A DNA stretch of 64,000 nt. It comes from a bacterium. Its GTDB lineage: Bacteria > Cyanobacteriota > Vampirovibrionia > Gastranaerophilales > JAILCC01. The notes below the pieces were generated by a model. That model saw nothing but the letters and a program-made list of their open reading frames with translations. It was not told where the DNA came from and made no database searches. Shown piece after piece: positions 51,349-59,921 of the stretch (the first letter of the stretch is position 1; every line of letters starts with the position of its first letter). A program made the position numbers and the translations under genes. The DNA lies in the NCBI GenBank assembly GCA_024680555.1, contig JAILCC010000019.1, positions 62,001 to 126,000 on the forward strand, written 5' to 3'.

Positions 51349-52632
51349 TTATGTTCCTCTGCCGTCTGCTCTTACCAAACGCATATCGTTTTCTTCGTAT
51401 ATAACAAGCGCATTACTTAGCGGAATACCGCCTTTTACGGATGGGTTATTTACGGTCATTCCGTTAAAATACATTACGCTTGAGCCGCCGCCGTCAAGAT
51501 TCATTGCATTATAGCAACCTATGCTTTTCATAAAGTATGCAAGTTCTGCCAATGTAAGACCTACAGAGCTTTCTTCTCTGCCATCAGCTGTTACCATCAT
51601 AAACCTGCCGTCTTTGGTATAACCTATAGCCGTTCTCGGATTTCTTCCGCCAACTGCATTGAGTTTTTCTTCCGCAGTATCAACAAATATTTCGCCATCT
51701 TTTACCAAATACGGACCGCCGCTTATTATGTGCTCTACATCAGCCCATTTTTCATCACCGACTTTTATATCAAGATTTATATTTTTTTCATAAAAAAACG
51801 GTTCTAATTTCGATTTTGGTCCCGATACAACATAACCATATTCGGGAATAGGAATAGAACCGTCTGAAATATTTATAACTTTGCCTCCCAATACCGCAAT
51901 ATTTGCTCCATACTTGGGTGCAGGCGGGGAATTTAATCCCCATTTTTTGTTATAAACTATTACGTACGTTGAAAGCATTCTTGGTTGGTTTATATTATCT
52001 ATGGTCAATTCTTTCTTTTTGGCTTTTAATTTTGAATTAAGAGTAACTCTGTCCATTACAAACTCATTTCCCTTTATACCCATTGCCACCCTGTTATATA
52101 TCGGGCCGGTTAAGAGTTCTCCGTCAACCATCATTGTCCCCAACGGAACACCTGTTTGCGGTTTGAAATATGAACCATTAATAGCAGCAATTGCCTTTTC
52201 CTTTTGCGCAAGATTTCGTATTGAAACCCTTTTATTTAAAACATCTGATGCCATAACCGGCTTGAGCTGCAAATTTTCATTTATATTAGTATTTATTTCC
52301 ACTATATTCAACCTTACAGGTCTTCCGCTATAGTATTGAGTCATTCTTATATGTTTAACGCCGTCTTTGAGTGTAAGAATTGTGCTCCTTGGATATCTCT
52401 TTTGAACATCAATTCTCCAATTTTCTTTTTCGGCACTCTTGTCTAAAAGAAAAAGTTCTGCCTGAGTAGAAGCAGAACTTGAGTGTGTGTTTGTGATATT
52501 CATAGCAATTTCTTTTGCGCTTGTATATATGGAGTTATTAAGCCCGATTGACAATAGTACGAGGTAGGCAGCGCTTGAAACAAGCAACTTTGCGACCAAT
52601 CTTTCATCCTGCCATACCGCCGAAGAAATCAT
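51349..52632 (-). CDS. Phosphodiester glycosidase family protein (NAGPA domain)
   Basis: 427 residues, one N-terminal membrane helix (LVAKLLVSSAAYLVLLSIG) and an extracytoplasmic domain. NAGPA-fold signatures: AAINGSYFKPQTGVPLGTMM, MGIKGNEF, HIISGGPYLVKDGEIF, NPRTAIGYTKDGRFMMVTAD and AMNLDGGGSSVMYFNG. Related enzymes expose GlcNAc-phosphodiesters or remove them from wall polymers; the substrate here is unknown. Start supported by GGAGGT six bases before the ATG. The ATG overlaps the stop of a 48-residue upstream gene (ATGA), a translationally coupled arrangement. Confidence 0.9.
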   Translation of the reverse strand: MISSAVWQDERLVAKLLVSSAAYLVLLSIGLNNSIYTSAKEIAMNITNTHSSSASTQAELFLLDKSAEKENWRIDVQKRYPRSTILTLKDGVKHIRMTQYYSGRPVRLNIVEINTNINENLQLKPVMASDVLNKRVSIRNLAQKEKAIAAINGSYFKPQTGVPLGTMMVDGELLTGPIYNRVAMGIKGNEFVMDRVTLNSKLKAKKKELTIDNINQPRMLSTYVIVYNKKWGLNSPPAPKYGANIAVLGGKVINISDGSIPIPEYGYVVSGPKSKLEPFFYEKNINLDIKVGDEKWADVEHIISGGPYLVKDGEIFVDTAEEKLNAVGGRNPRTAIGYTKDGRFMMVTADGREESSVGLTLAELAYFMKSIGCYNAMNLDGGGSSVMYFNGMTVNNPSVKGGIPLSNALVIYEENDMRLVRADGRGT

Positions 52633-52775
52633 GTTCGCACCTCCGACCTTGGGATAAAGTCCTTGATGTTAACAAATACATTCCCCAGCCACGTCGTAAA
52701 CAAAAATAAGTCCCTTGCAATCTCTTGAAAGTTCAGAGATAAAAAAGTATCATGATTATCTAGGGTTGCCGCCAT
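52629..52775 (-). CDS. 48-residue small protein coupled to the phosphodiester glycosidase gene
   Basis: Open frame from the ATG at 52775 to a TGA at 52629, overlapping the next ATG by four bases. AAAGGAG stands seven to eight bases before the ATG, and a vegetative promoter lies directly upstream, so both transcription and translation signals fit. The peptide (MAATLDNHDTFLSLNFQEIA at the start) has a hydrophobic DLFLFTTWLGNVFVNI stretch that could be an amphipathic or membrane helix. No family recognised. Roles such as coupling leader or small membrane partner are inference. Confidence 0.65.
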   Translation of the reverse strand: MAATLDNHDTFLSLNFQEIARDLFLFTTWLGNVFVNIKDFIPRSEVRT

Positions 52776-52808
52776 GACCATGCTCCTTTTTTAAGGACTT
52801 CTACTACA

Positions 52809-52837
52809 ATTATAGCATATTTCTAAGACAGCTTCAA
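52809..52837 (-). promoter_or_regulatory. Vegetative promoter of the small gene and glycosidase
   Basis: On the minus strand TTGAAG (52832-52837), a 17-bp spacer and TATAAT (52809-52814), about 34 bases before the start codon at 52775. Confidence 0.75.
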
Positions 52838-52882
52838 GCCTTTGATAACGTGTATTTTGGACAATTATTAAGAATTTTAAAT

Positions 52883-53515
52883 ATGAAAAAAGATATTAGG
52901 AAAATTATAGAAATTTTAAATGGACAAAATCTCCCGAGAACTGATTTTGTTCAATTGATGGAGGGGCTGAAAAATCCTTATTTGGTGCTTATATTCTGCA
53001 TTCTCAGCCTAAGAACCAAAGATGAAACCACCTATCCCGCCGCATTACGTCTGTTTGAACTGGCAAAAACCCCAAAAGATATGATGGAAAAATCAGAAGA
53101 GGATATAGCAAAAGCAATTTATCCGGTCGGTTTTTATAAAAATAAAGCCTCTCAAATTAAAGAGCTTTCAAAAAAACTTATTGAAGAATACAACGGACAA
53201 GTTCCATGTGACATAGAAGAGCTATGCAAATTTAAAGGTGTAGGAAGAAAAACCGCAAACCTTACAATGGCAAAAGGCTTTGGCAAACCGGCGATTTGTG
53301 TGGATGTTCATGTGCATAGAATTTGTAACCGTATCGGATACGTCCAAACCAAAGAACCTGATGAAACGGAATTAGTGTTAAGAAAACAATTGCCAAAAGA
53401 CTTGTGGCTTGATATAAATACAATATTAGTAACTTTCGGACAAAATATTTGCCGCCCGATAAATCCAAAATGTGATATATGCAAAATAAAAAAATATTGC
53501 AATAGTGCCCAATAA
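52883..53515 (+). CDS. nth: Endonuclease III
   Basis: DNA glycosylase/AP lyase that removes oxidised pyrimidines. 210 residues from the ATG at 52883 (the frame opens at 52850 with no signal). Helix-hairpin-helix with catalytic Lys in CKFKGVGRKTANLTMA, catalytic Asp in CVDVHVHRICNRIGYV, and a [4Fe-4S] cluster motif at the C-terminus, C-x6-C-x2-C-x5-C in CRPINPKCDICKIKKYC. It is divergent from the glycosidase pair. Confidence 0.96.
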   Translation: MKKDIRKIIEILNGQNLPRTDFVQLMEGLKNPYLVLIFCILSLRTKDETTYPAALRLFELAKTPKDMMEKSEEDIAKAIYPVGFYKNKASQIKELSKKLIEEYNGQVPCDIEELCKFKGVGRKTANLTMAKGFGKPAICVDVHVHRICNRIGYVQTKEPDETELVLRKQLPKDLWLDINTILVTFGQNICRPINPKCDICKIKKYCNSAQ

Positions 53516-53555
53516 CCTGTATTGTAAACAATTGTAACAACTTCACTTGAAAGCC

Positions 53556-53582
53556 TAAAGTTTCAAAAAATTATGCCGATAA
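53556..53582 (+). promoter_or_regulatory. Sigma-28-type promoter of the EF-hand protein
   Basis: TAAAGTTT (53556-53563), 11 bp, GCCGATAA (53575-53582): an exact match to the FliA consensus, like the one at 30351. The start codon is 83 bases farther, with AAGGAG before it. Confidence 0.85.
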
Positions 53583-53665
53583 AGTATTTGGACATTATTA
53601 GCTATAGGAATGCCTTTGGCATGGATAAAATGTTATGCAATACAATTATATAAGGAGATAAATAA

Positions 53666-55732
53666 ATGGAAATTTCAAAAGTTAATTATGCTGAAATCGC
53701 AGGTAAGTTTAACTTAACAGATACTTCATTTGATACTTACGATGTCAACAAAGACGGTAAAATAACCGAGGAAGACATGACTGCGGCAACTGATGACTCC
53801 GTCAAAACCACAATCAAACGCTTACTTAATGCTGCAGATGAAGAGTCTTCAGTAGAAAAAGGAGGTACCGAAAAAGAAGGCACTCCTATAGAAAAAGACG
53901 CAATAACCGAAGAAAATGCGGAAAAAGCCGCAGAAGACATAATTGATTCGGTTAAAAAAGGTGTCAATGATCCCAAAAATGCAAAAACCCTGAACCAACT
54001 TCAAAACATGGGGCTTACATTAACAAAAGAAATTGAAGCCTGCGCAACTATCTCCAAAATACTTGAAGCCAAAATAAAAACACAGGATGAAGAACTGAAA
54101 AAAATAGAAAAAGAAAAAGAAGAAAAAGCACAAGAATATGCAAACAAAGAAAAAGATGTTGAATCCAAATCAGAAGAATTAAGCATTGCAGTAAGAGAAA
54201 CATTGGCAGCAGCATCTGCATTATCCGAAGAACGACAACAATCAGCTGATGCAATAATCAAAAAATGCGTTAAAGATTATGCCAATGGTGAATACCCCAA
54301 CCAGTCTCTCCAAGCTGTAATTGAAACAAATTTATTTAACAATGCTTTCAGTACCTCAATATTGAAAAACCGAATTGCAGAAAATGAATTTCTTGGGGCT
54401 GAAATAAACAATCTTTGTGCAGAAATTGACACACTTGTCGGAGATATCAAATCCATATCAGAAAAATACAATGCAAAAAATGCCGAACGCAACAATACAA
54501 ATAGTCTTTTAAACGGCATAACCGATGCTGCAACAAAAGCAAATCAACAATATCAATCAGGTTATGAACGCCGAGAGACAATGCGTCAAGAAATCATTAA
54601 CCAATATAAGGTTCAAGGCGTTACTGCCGGAGACAAAGCTACAGACAACAACCCTCAAGTCCAAAAACTCGGCGAATTCTTGGATAATAAAGAACTTGAT
54701 AATATGCCGTTTGCCGATGCTTGGGCTATATTAACACAAACCTTTGACCAATGCGGTTTAAAATTCAATGAAAATACCGGTGCTATTTCTATCCCATATG
54801 GACACAATGCCGGAGCTAAAAACATATATAACGCATTAAAAGATGCTTTGACGAGAAACTATAAAAATATCGTTTCCCAATACGAAGATCAGGAAGAAGG
54901 CTTTGAAGATGACGAACAACCTGCAGCAGGCGGTGTTACAAACATCAACAGAACCGATCCTATATCATTTACAAACGGCGATATAAGATATGACTTTATA
55001 AGTGACAAGAACAAGAACGGAGTATTAGATAATGCATCCGAATTTGTCGGCGCAAAAAATGGTTGGAAAGAAATGGAAGCATTTGACAAAAACGGCGACG
55101 GAATATTATCCGGCGATGAATTGAAAGATATAACCCTCGCTGCCACAAACCAAACAAACGGTCAATTTAATTTCGTATCTGCAGAGGAAGCCGGCATTGA
55201 ATCAATTAATCTCAATTCTTTCAAAATGCTAAATCAAAAAGAAGTAAATAAAGATATTACCGTCGGAACATTCCAAATCAACATGACAGATGGACAAACT
55301 ATTGAGGGCAAACAAACCGAAGATACAAACAGGAACATTGCCAATACGTATTCAACAATGTTTGGTACCAAGATTGAAGATCGTACAGGTGCTTACGATG
55401 ACAATCCGTTCATGGAAGAGTTTGCAGAGACAACTGATACTGCCCAAGCAATATCAAAGGCAGAAGAAACAATAAGCTCTGCACAAACAGAAGCCGATAG
55501 CATTATTCAAGAAGGCGAAATGCAAGTAAATCGCAAAGCGGAAGACGGCACAATTGAAGGCGAACGAGCAAAATCAGAAGCCGATAAAAAAGCTGAAAAA
55601 GCAGAAAAAGCAGCCAAAAAGAAAGAAGAAGCCAAGGCTGAAGAGGAAAAAGCCGAAGAAAAGAAAGCTGAAGAAAAGAAAACCGCAGAAAAAAAGGCAG
55701 CAGCAAAAAAAGCAGGGGCTAAGAAAAAATAA
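53666..55732 (+). CDS. EF-hand coiled-coil protein under a sigma-28 promoter (688 residues)
   Basis: No signal peptide. Residues about 20-40 form an EF-hand loop (FDTYDVNKDGKITEEDM); about 430-480 hold two more (DKNKNGVLDNASEF and DKNGDGILSGDEL). Between them are long coiled coils (about 120-200, DEELKKIEKEKEEKAQEY; and about 240-310). The C-terminal 90 residues are a lysine/glutamate/alanine tail (AEEEKAEEKKAEEKKTAEKK), unusually monotonous. Calcium binding is predicted by the loops, the rest is unknown. A terminator follows. The shared promoter suggests joint expression with the giant protease gene. Confidence 0.85.
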   Translation: MEISKVNYAEIAGKFNLTDTSFDTYDVNKDGKITEEDMTAATDDSVKTTIKRLLNAADEESSVEKGGTEKEGTPIEKDAITEENAEKAAEDIIDSVKKGVNDPKNAKTLNQLQNMGLTLTKEIEACATISKILEAKIKTQDEELKKIEKEKEEKAQEYANKEKDVESKSEELSIAVRETLAAASALSEERQQSADAIIKKCVKDYANGEYPNQSLQAVIETNLFNNAFSTSILKNRIAENEFLGAEINNLCAEIDTLVGDIKSISEKYNAKNAERNNTNSLLNGITDAATKANQQYQSGYERRETMRQEIINQYKVQGVTAGDKATDNNPQVQKLGEFLDNKELDNMPFADAWAILTQTFDQCGLKFNENTGAISIPYGHNAGAKNIYNALKDALTRNYKNIVSQYEDQEEGFEDDEQPAAGGVTNINRTDPISFTNGDIRYDFISDKNKNGVLDNASEFVGAKNGWKEMEAFDKNGDGILSGDELKDITLAATNQTNGQFNFVSAEEAGIESINLNSFKMLNQKEVNKDITVGTFQINMTDGQTIEGKQTEDTNRNIANTYSTMFGTKIEDRTGAYDDNPFMEEFAETTDTAQAISKAEETISSAQTEADSIIQEGEMQVNRKAEDGTIEGERAKSEADKKAEKAEKAAKKKEEAKAEEEKAEEKKAEEKKTAEKKAAAKKAGAKKK

Positions 55733-55751
55733 TAAAAGTATAAAAGCATAT

Positions 55752-55785
55752 AAAAGCCGTTTCCATTTATTGGAGCGGCTTTTTA
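55752..55785 (+). terminator. Terminator after the EF-hand gene
   Basis: AAAAGCCG, then TTTCC-ATTTATT-GGAG, CGGCTTTTT: a two-part stem and T tract, reaching the stop codon of the convergent SpoIID-like gene. Confidence 0.8.
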
Positions 55786-56658
55786 ATAACTGTTTGATAT
55801 ATTTGCCAATTTCACATTTGTATAAAAATAAGCAAGTATTTGATATGCGTTATACCCATGGTTTGCAAGATAATTTGCTCCGTATTGCGACATTCCCACA
55901 CCATGACCGTGCCTTGGAACATTATCGTCAAAACTCGGCACTGAATGCAAATACGGAAGATTTTTGCACCAAACCTGCCCGCTAGTCGTCGTTTGACCGC
56001 CTGCACTTGCATGGTAATATGCAGAGATAACTTTGTTATTATTTACCAAAACTTGCCCTTTTGTAGCCATCACGGCACTGTTTGTTTGTGGCGTTTCGCT
56101 TGATGCACCACCGTATGCTTGGTCTTCCGGGGTATCTTTCAAATCATACCCCCGACTTGAACGTTTTCCCATATTAGCTATGGCATAACTTCTCGCCGCA
56201 ATAGCCTGAGCCTTGTGCGCTTCAATATTCCAAGAACTTGGCATTTCAGCCGGAACAACCCCTAGCAAATATAATTCCAAATGAATTTCGTTAACTACGG
56301 TCAAACCGCCTCTCTTATTGGAAATTCGCAAGTACTGCCTATACCAACGCTTCTTTGCCATAACAAAGCCGCTCGGGGAATCCGTTTTGATAACAATATT
56401 TTGCGAATTTAATGTATAATCTTTACCTTTCAATTTGACTATAATTGAATTTTTTCCGCTTTTTAACCGATATGCGCTCATCGGTGTCAATACCATGATT
56501 TCCTGTCCGGAATCGGCATCGTAAATACTGCCTGCCGTTGAAACAGCAGTAGTCACTTCTTTCGCATCTTCAATCAACCCGATTCGTATTGCAAACGCCG
56601 GCGTTGCAAAAAATATTCCAACAACTATAAGTAAAAATAACTGAATAAATTTTCTCAT
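55783..56658 (-). CDS. SpoIID/LytB-domain protein (peptidoglycan glycan-strand lytic enzyme type)
   Basis: 291 residues with signal peptide MRKFIQLFLLIVVGIFFATP-AFA. The SpoIID domain shows LYLLGVVPAEMPSSWNIEAH with the catalytic Glu, KAQAIAARSYAIANM, ISAYYHASAGGQTTTS and HGHGVGMSQYGANYLANHG. The Bacillus relative is a lytic transglycosylase acting on stem-less glycans during spore engulfment; homologues in non-sporulating bacteria (including Cyanobacteria) act in wall turnover. No sporulation gene is nearby. Strong candidate for a secreted murein enzyme. Confidence 0.92.
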   Translation of the reverse strand: MRKFIQLFLLIVVGIFFATPAFAIRIGLIEDAKEVTTAVSTAGSIYDADSGQEIMVLTPMSAYRLKSGKNSIIVKLKGKDYTLNSQNIVIKTDSPSGFVMAKKRWYRQYLRISNKRGGLTVVNEIHLELYLLGVVPAEMPSSWNIEAHKAQAIAARSYAIANMGKRSSRGYDLKDTPEDQAYGGASSETPQTNSAVMATKGQVLVNNNKVISAYYHASAGGQTTTSGQVWCKNLPYLHSVPSFDDNVPRHGHGVGMSQYGANYLANHGYNAYQILAYFYTNVKLANISNSY

Positions 56659-56685
56659 ACAATCCCAATTTACGGACAGTTCTGC

Positions 56686-56979
56686 CTACTCGTTTATTGC
56701 ACAAAGATGATCTATTATACAAACAGCCAATTTCCTTTGCGTAGCCTTTGTACAGTTACGAATTGTTTCCAACGCATTGTACAAATTCTCTTTTTCATCA
56801 TACCAGCGCTTGTCAAACACTTTAAATACAATAAACTTTTCGCTTTTTTGAATATCCAATTCTTTAAATTTTATATTCAACAGTTCGCAAACAGAATCTT
56901 GCATATCAGGTGTCGCATTTTTTAGCATGCTGACAGCCAAACTTAATGTTGCTTCCGTATCGTACCAGCGTTTAGGCAT
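56686..56979 (-). CDS. Small protein with two tandem RWYD repeats (97 residues)
   Basis: The ATG at 56979 has AGAGGGGG before it and gives MPKRWYDTEATLSLAVSML; the longer frame to 57105 is dismissed. The protein is an internal duplication: KRWYDTEATLSLAVSMLKNA (about residues 3-22) and DKRWYDEKENLYNALETIRN (about 52-71), each followed by a helix with T/Q-x-x-x-CELL/CIID. No family recognised; entirely helical, cytosolic. It lies between the SpoIID-like gene and the divergent prepilin gene. Confidence 0.7.
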   Translation of the reverse strand: MPKRWYDTEATLSLAVSMLKNATPDMQDSVCELLNIKFKELDIQKSEKFIVFKVFDKRWYDEKENLYNALETIRNCTKATQRKLAVCIIDHLCAINE

Positions 56980-57152
56980 CAATACCCCCTCTTTATTCCT
57001 TATACATACAGAATAATACAATATACGCAATCGGGCAAGAGTTTTATGATTTACATTTGTTTTACCTCCGTTGTTGCACAGTTCAGGACAAAATGTTACA
57101 ATCAATAAAGTTTGAATTAATACCTTGACGTATAAAGGAAAATGAGGACAAT

Positions 57153-58262
57153 ATGACTAAAAATAGGCAAATAATTACCCCTCAAAAGGCTATAATCAAA
57201 TATATGTATCGGATTTGCGGTTTTACGTTAGCAGAAACACTTATAACACTCCTGGTTATCGGTGTTGTGGCTGCATTAACAATACCCTCATTGATGCAGC
57301 AAATTAACGAATACACTCTCAATAAACAACGAACTGTATTTGAAAAAAAATTTACAGATGGACTTAGACAAATGCGTGTTGATGAAAAACTTGCTGAAAA
57401 ATACGCTACGACTGCTGATTTTGTTAATGAAATGAAAAAATATATTAAAATCACTGCAGTATGTGACAAAGACCATTTAGTAAGTTGTTTTTCAACAGAA
57501 AGTTTTACATACAAAGACAACGTTACCGACCTAACATTCAATACTTCCGACCTAAAAAGCACCTCAAATATCGAAAATGTAACAAATCATGGCTTTGGGT
57601 ATACTTCTGATATTATGGGTGTTGTAATGGCAGACGGTGTTCAACTGCTGCTAATGGTAAATCCTAACTGCGAGGGCATTACAAGTGGTGACACAACAGG
57701 AAATTTATATTCCTGTTTCAAATATATTGCAGATGTCAATGGTAAAAAGTCTCCAGGCAGCGTAGGAAAAGATATCCTTTCAAATATCAACATGTCTACT
57801 CTTGACTTTGAAATAGTCGAAGTTAATACATCTACTTCACTTGGTTCAATTCAAGGACCATATTATAGCAATGACTACTGGCTCAATGCAAAAAATTATT
57901 GCGAGAGCAAGGGATATAGCCTACCTTCAATAAGTGATTTGCAAGAAATAGCGACAAGTATTTATATAACTTCAGGAGCATGTACAGGAACCAATCAATA
58001 TGGGGGAGGATATAAAGAAGTCACCAGTATATCAGATGGTAATGAATTTTTTAATTGCACATCAGAGTTGCATAGCCTTCCTATAATGCAACAGATTACT
58101 TTAAATGGCAATAATCATTACGGGAGCAATTCTTGGGTATGGACAAGTATTCAAAATGGTGATAAGTACGCACGCTGCAGAAACTTTTATTCAAATCAGA
58201 CAAGACTGGCTGACTGTTCACGTCGTGATGGGACAATGCTCACATTGTGTATCAATAGATAA
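57153..58262 (+). CDS. Type IV prepilin-like protein with C-terminal lectin-like domain
   Basis: 369 residues. A 23-residue leader ends in a prepilin peptidase site, G-FTLAE, followed by the usual hydrophobic helix (FTLAETLITLLVIGVVAALT). The F+5 glutamate is present. The C-terminal half has NYCESKGYSLPSISDLQEIA and WVWTSIQNGDKYARCRNFYS, which resemble the Lcl/DUF1566 or C-type-lectin-like domains found at the tips of bacterial surface proteins; several cysteines could pair. It may be a minor pilin or pseudopilin with adhesive tip. GAGGA precedes the ATG. No other pilus genes are adjacent. Confidence 0.85.
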   Translation: MTKNRQIITPQKAIIKYMYRICGFTLAETLITLLVIGVVAALTIPSLMQQINEYTLNKQRTVFEKKFTDGLRQMRVDEKLAEKYATTADFVNEMKKYIKITAVCDKDHLVSCFSTESFTYKDNVTDLTFNTSDLKSTSNIENVTNHGFGYTSDIMGVVMADGVQLLLMVNPNCEGITSGDTTGNLYSCFKYIADVNGKKSPGSVGKDILSNINMSTLDFEIVEVNTSTSLGSIQGPYYSNDYWLNAKNYCESKGYSLPSISDLQEIATSIYITSGACTGTNQYGGGYKEVTSISDGNEFFNCTSELHSLPIMQQITLNGNNHYGSNSWVWTSIQNGDKYARCRNFYSNQTRLADCSRRDGTMLTLCINR

Positions 58263-58298
58263 TAATGCAGGTAGAATTTCTACCACAACACATGAATT

Positions 58299-58332
58299 AC
58301 TGTAGGTTGGGCAAGAATGCCCAACCTACAGT
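58299..58332. repeat. Perfect 15-bp inverted repeat (possible REP-like element or terminator)
   Basis: ACTGTAGGTTGGGCA, loop AGAA, TGCCCAACCTACAGT. GC-rich against the surroundings, 36 bases after the prepilin-like gene. It could act as a terminator (TCTTATTTG follows), but the TGTAGGTTGGGC type resembles dispersed palindromes seen in other genomes. One copy only in the window. Confidence 0.55.
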
Positions 58333-58415
58333 CTTATTTGCCTTATTTAATTTTTAATTTTTCTTTTTTATGCTAAAATTTCTAACGTAATAAATATACA
58401 ATAGGAAGAATGTTC

Positions 58416-59879
58416 ATGAACAGTTTAGAAGAAATTTTAGAAAAATATGAAGTCGTTATAGGACTGGAAGTCCACGCGCAGTTGAAAAGCAAATCAAAAA
58501 TATTTTGTCCCGATTCAACAGAATTCGGTGCAGCTCCAAATACACACGTTTGCCCGATTACTTTGGGTATGCCGGGAGTTTTACCGGTATTAAACCGCAA
58601 GGTTGTTGATATGGCTATACTTACAGGACTTGCACTGAATTGCGAAATTGCTGAAATATCAAAATTTGACAGAAAACAATATTTTTATCCCGATTTGCCG
58701 AAAGGTTATCAAATTTCTCAATATGACCTTCCCGTATGTAAAAACGGATACATTATGATTAACGGTAAAAAAATAGGTATCACAAGAGCACACCTTGAAG
58801 AAGATGCAGGAAAGCTTGTTCATGCAGGCGGCATCGGCGGAAGATTGGATAGCTCGGCATATTCTCTCGTTGACCTTAACAGAGCAGGAACACCGCTGTT
58901 GGAAATCGTTTCCGAACCGGATATTCGTTCTGCTGATGAAGCAAAAGCTTATATGGAAGAATTGAGAAACATCGTAAAATATATGGGCGTTTGCGACGGC
59001 AACCTTGAAGAAGGCTCAATGAGATGTGATGCTAATATCAGTATCAGACCGTTCGGGCAAAAAGAATTCGGCACGAGAGCAGAAATCAAGAACATAAACA
59101 GCTTCTCCGCACTAAAAAGAGCTATTGAATATGAAATAGTAAGACAAGCTGAAATTCTTGAAGACGGCGGCGAAGTAGTTCAAGAAACACGTCTTTGGAA
59201 CGAAGCAGACGGTGAAACAAAATCTATGCGTTCAAAAGAAGATGCCCACGATTACAGATATTTCCCCGAACCTGATTTGATGATGCTTGAAATTTCAAGA
59301 GATTGGGTAGAAAGAATCAAAGCAGATATGCCCGAACTTCCTTCCGAAAAGCGTGAAAGATACGTAACAAAAGAAGGTTTAAGCGAATACGATGCACAGG
59401 TAATCGTAGAACAAATGGAAACAGCTTTCTTCTTTGATAAGGTTCTTGAACTTGGCGCAAATGCAAAACTCGCAGTAAACTGGCTGATGGGCGATATCAC
59501 TGGATATTTAAAAGAAAATCACCTTCTAATCAACGAAACAAAATTGACACCTGAAAATCTTGCAGAAATGATTACAATGATTGAAAAGGGTACAATTTCA
59601 AGCAAAATTGCAAAAGAAATCATTACGGAAATGCTTGAAACAGGCGAAAAAGCATCTGATATAGTTGCTAAAAAAGGTTTAAGCGTAATATCCGATGAAG
59701 GTGAACTTGTTGCAATTGTAGAAAAAATCATTAACGATAATCCTAACCAAGTAGCAGCATACAAGAGCGGAAAAGATAAACTCTTCGGATTTTTTGTAGG
59801 ACAAGCAATGAAAGCTACACAAGGAAGAGCAAATCCTCAGCTTATTAACGATATTATTAAGAAAAAGCTTTCCGAATAA
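58416..59879 (+). CDS. gatB: Asp/Glu-tRNA amidotransferase subunit GatB
   Basis: tRNA-binding and kinase subunit of GatCAB. 487 residues from the ATG at 58416 (a second ATG at 58410 is too near the AGGA). Signatures: VIGLEVHAQLKSKSKIFCP, PDLPKGYQISQYDLP, ITRAHLEEDAGKLVHAG, DLNRAGTPLLEIVSEPD, GSMRCDANISIRP and the C-terminal YqeY-like tRNA-binding domain. gatC is about 11 kb away at 47082 and gatA is outside the window. Confidence 0.97.
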   Translation: MNSLEEILEKYEVVIGLEVHAQLKSKSKIFCPDSTEFGAAPNTHVCPITLGMPGVLPVLNRKVVDMAILTGLALNCEIAEISKFDRKQYFYPDLPKGYQISQYDLPVCKNGYIMINGKKIGITRAHLEEDAGKLVHAGGIGGRLDSSAYSLVDLNRAGTPLLEIVSEPDIRSADEAKAYMEELRNIVKYMGVCDGNLEEGSMRCDANISIRPFGQKEFGTRAEIKNINSFSALKRAIEYEIVRQAEILEDGGEVVQETRLWNEADGETKSMRSKEDAHDYRYFPEPDLMMLEISRDWVERIKADMPELPSEKRERYVTKEGLSEYDAQVIVEQMETAFFFDKVLELGANAKLAVNWLMGDITGYLKENHLLINETKLTPENLAEMITMIEKGTISSKIAKEIITEMLETGEKASDIVAKKGLSVISDEGELVAIVEKIINDNPNQVAAYKSGKDKLFGFFVGQAMKATQGRANPQLINDIIKKKLSE

Positions 59880-59921
59880 AAAACTGCTATAATATCTTTT
59901 GTCATGACATAAGGATATTCA

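Noticed and set aside
55783-56658. Sporulation gene, because of the SpoIID similarity
   Set aside because: SpoIID/LytB domains are common in non-sporulating bacteria and no other sporulation gene is in the window.
57106-57113. TAAAGTTT upstream of the prepilin-like gene as a third sigma-28 promoter
   Set aside because: The -35 half is perfect, but at 11 bp downstream the sequence is TTGACGTA and not GCCGATAA.
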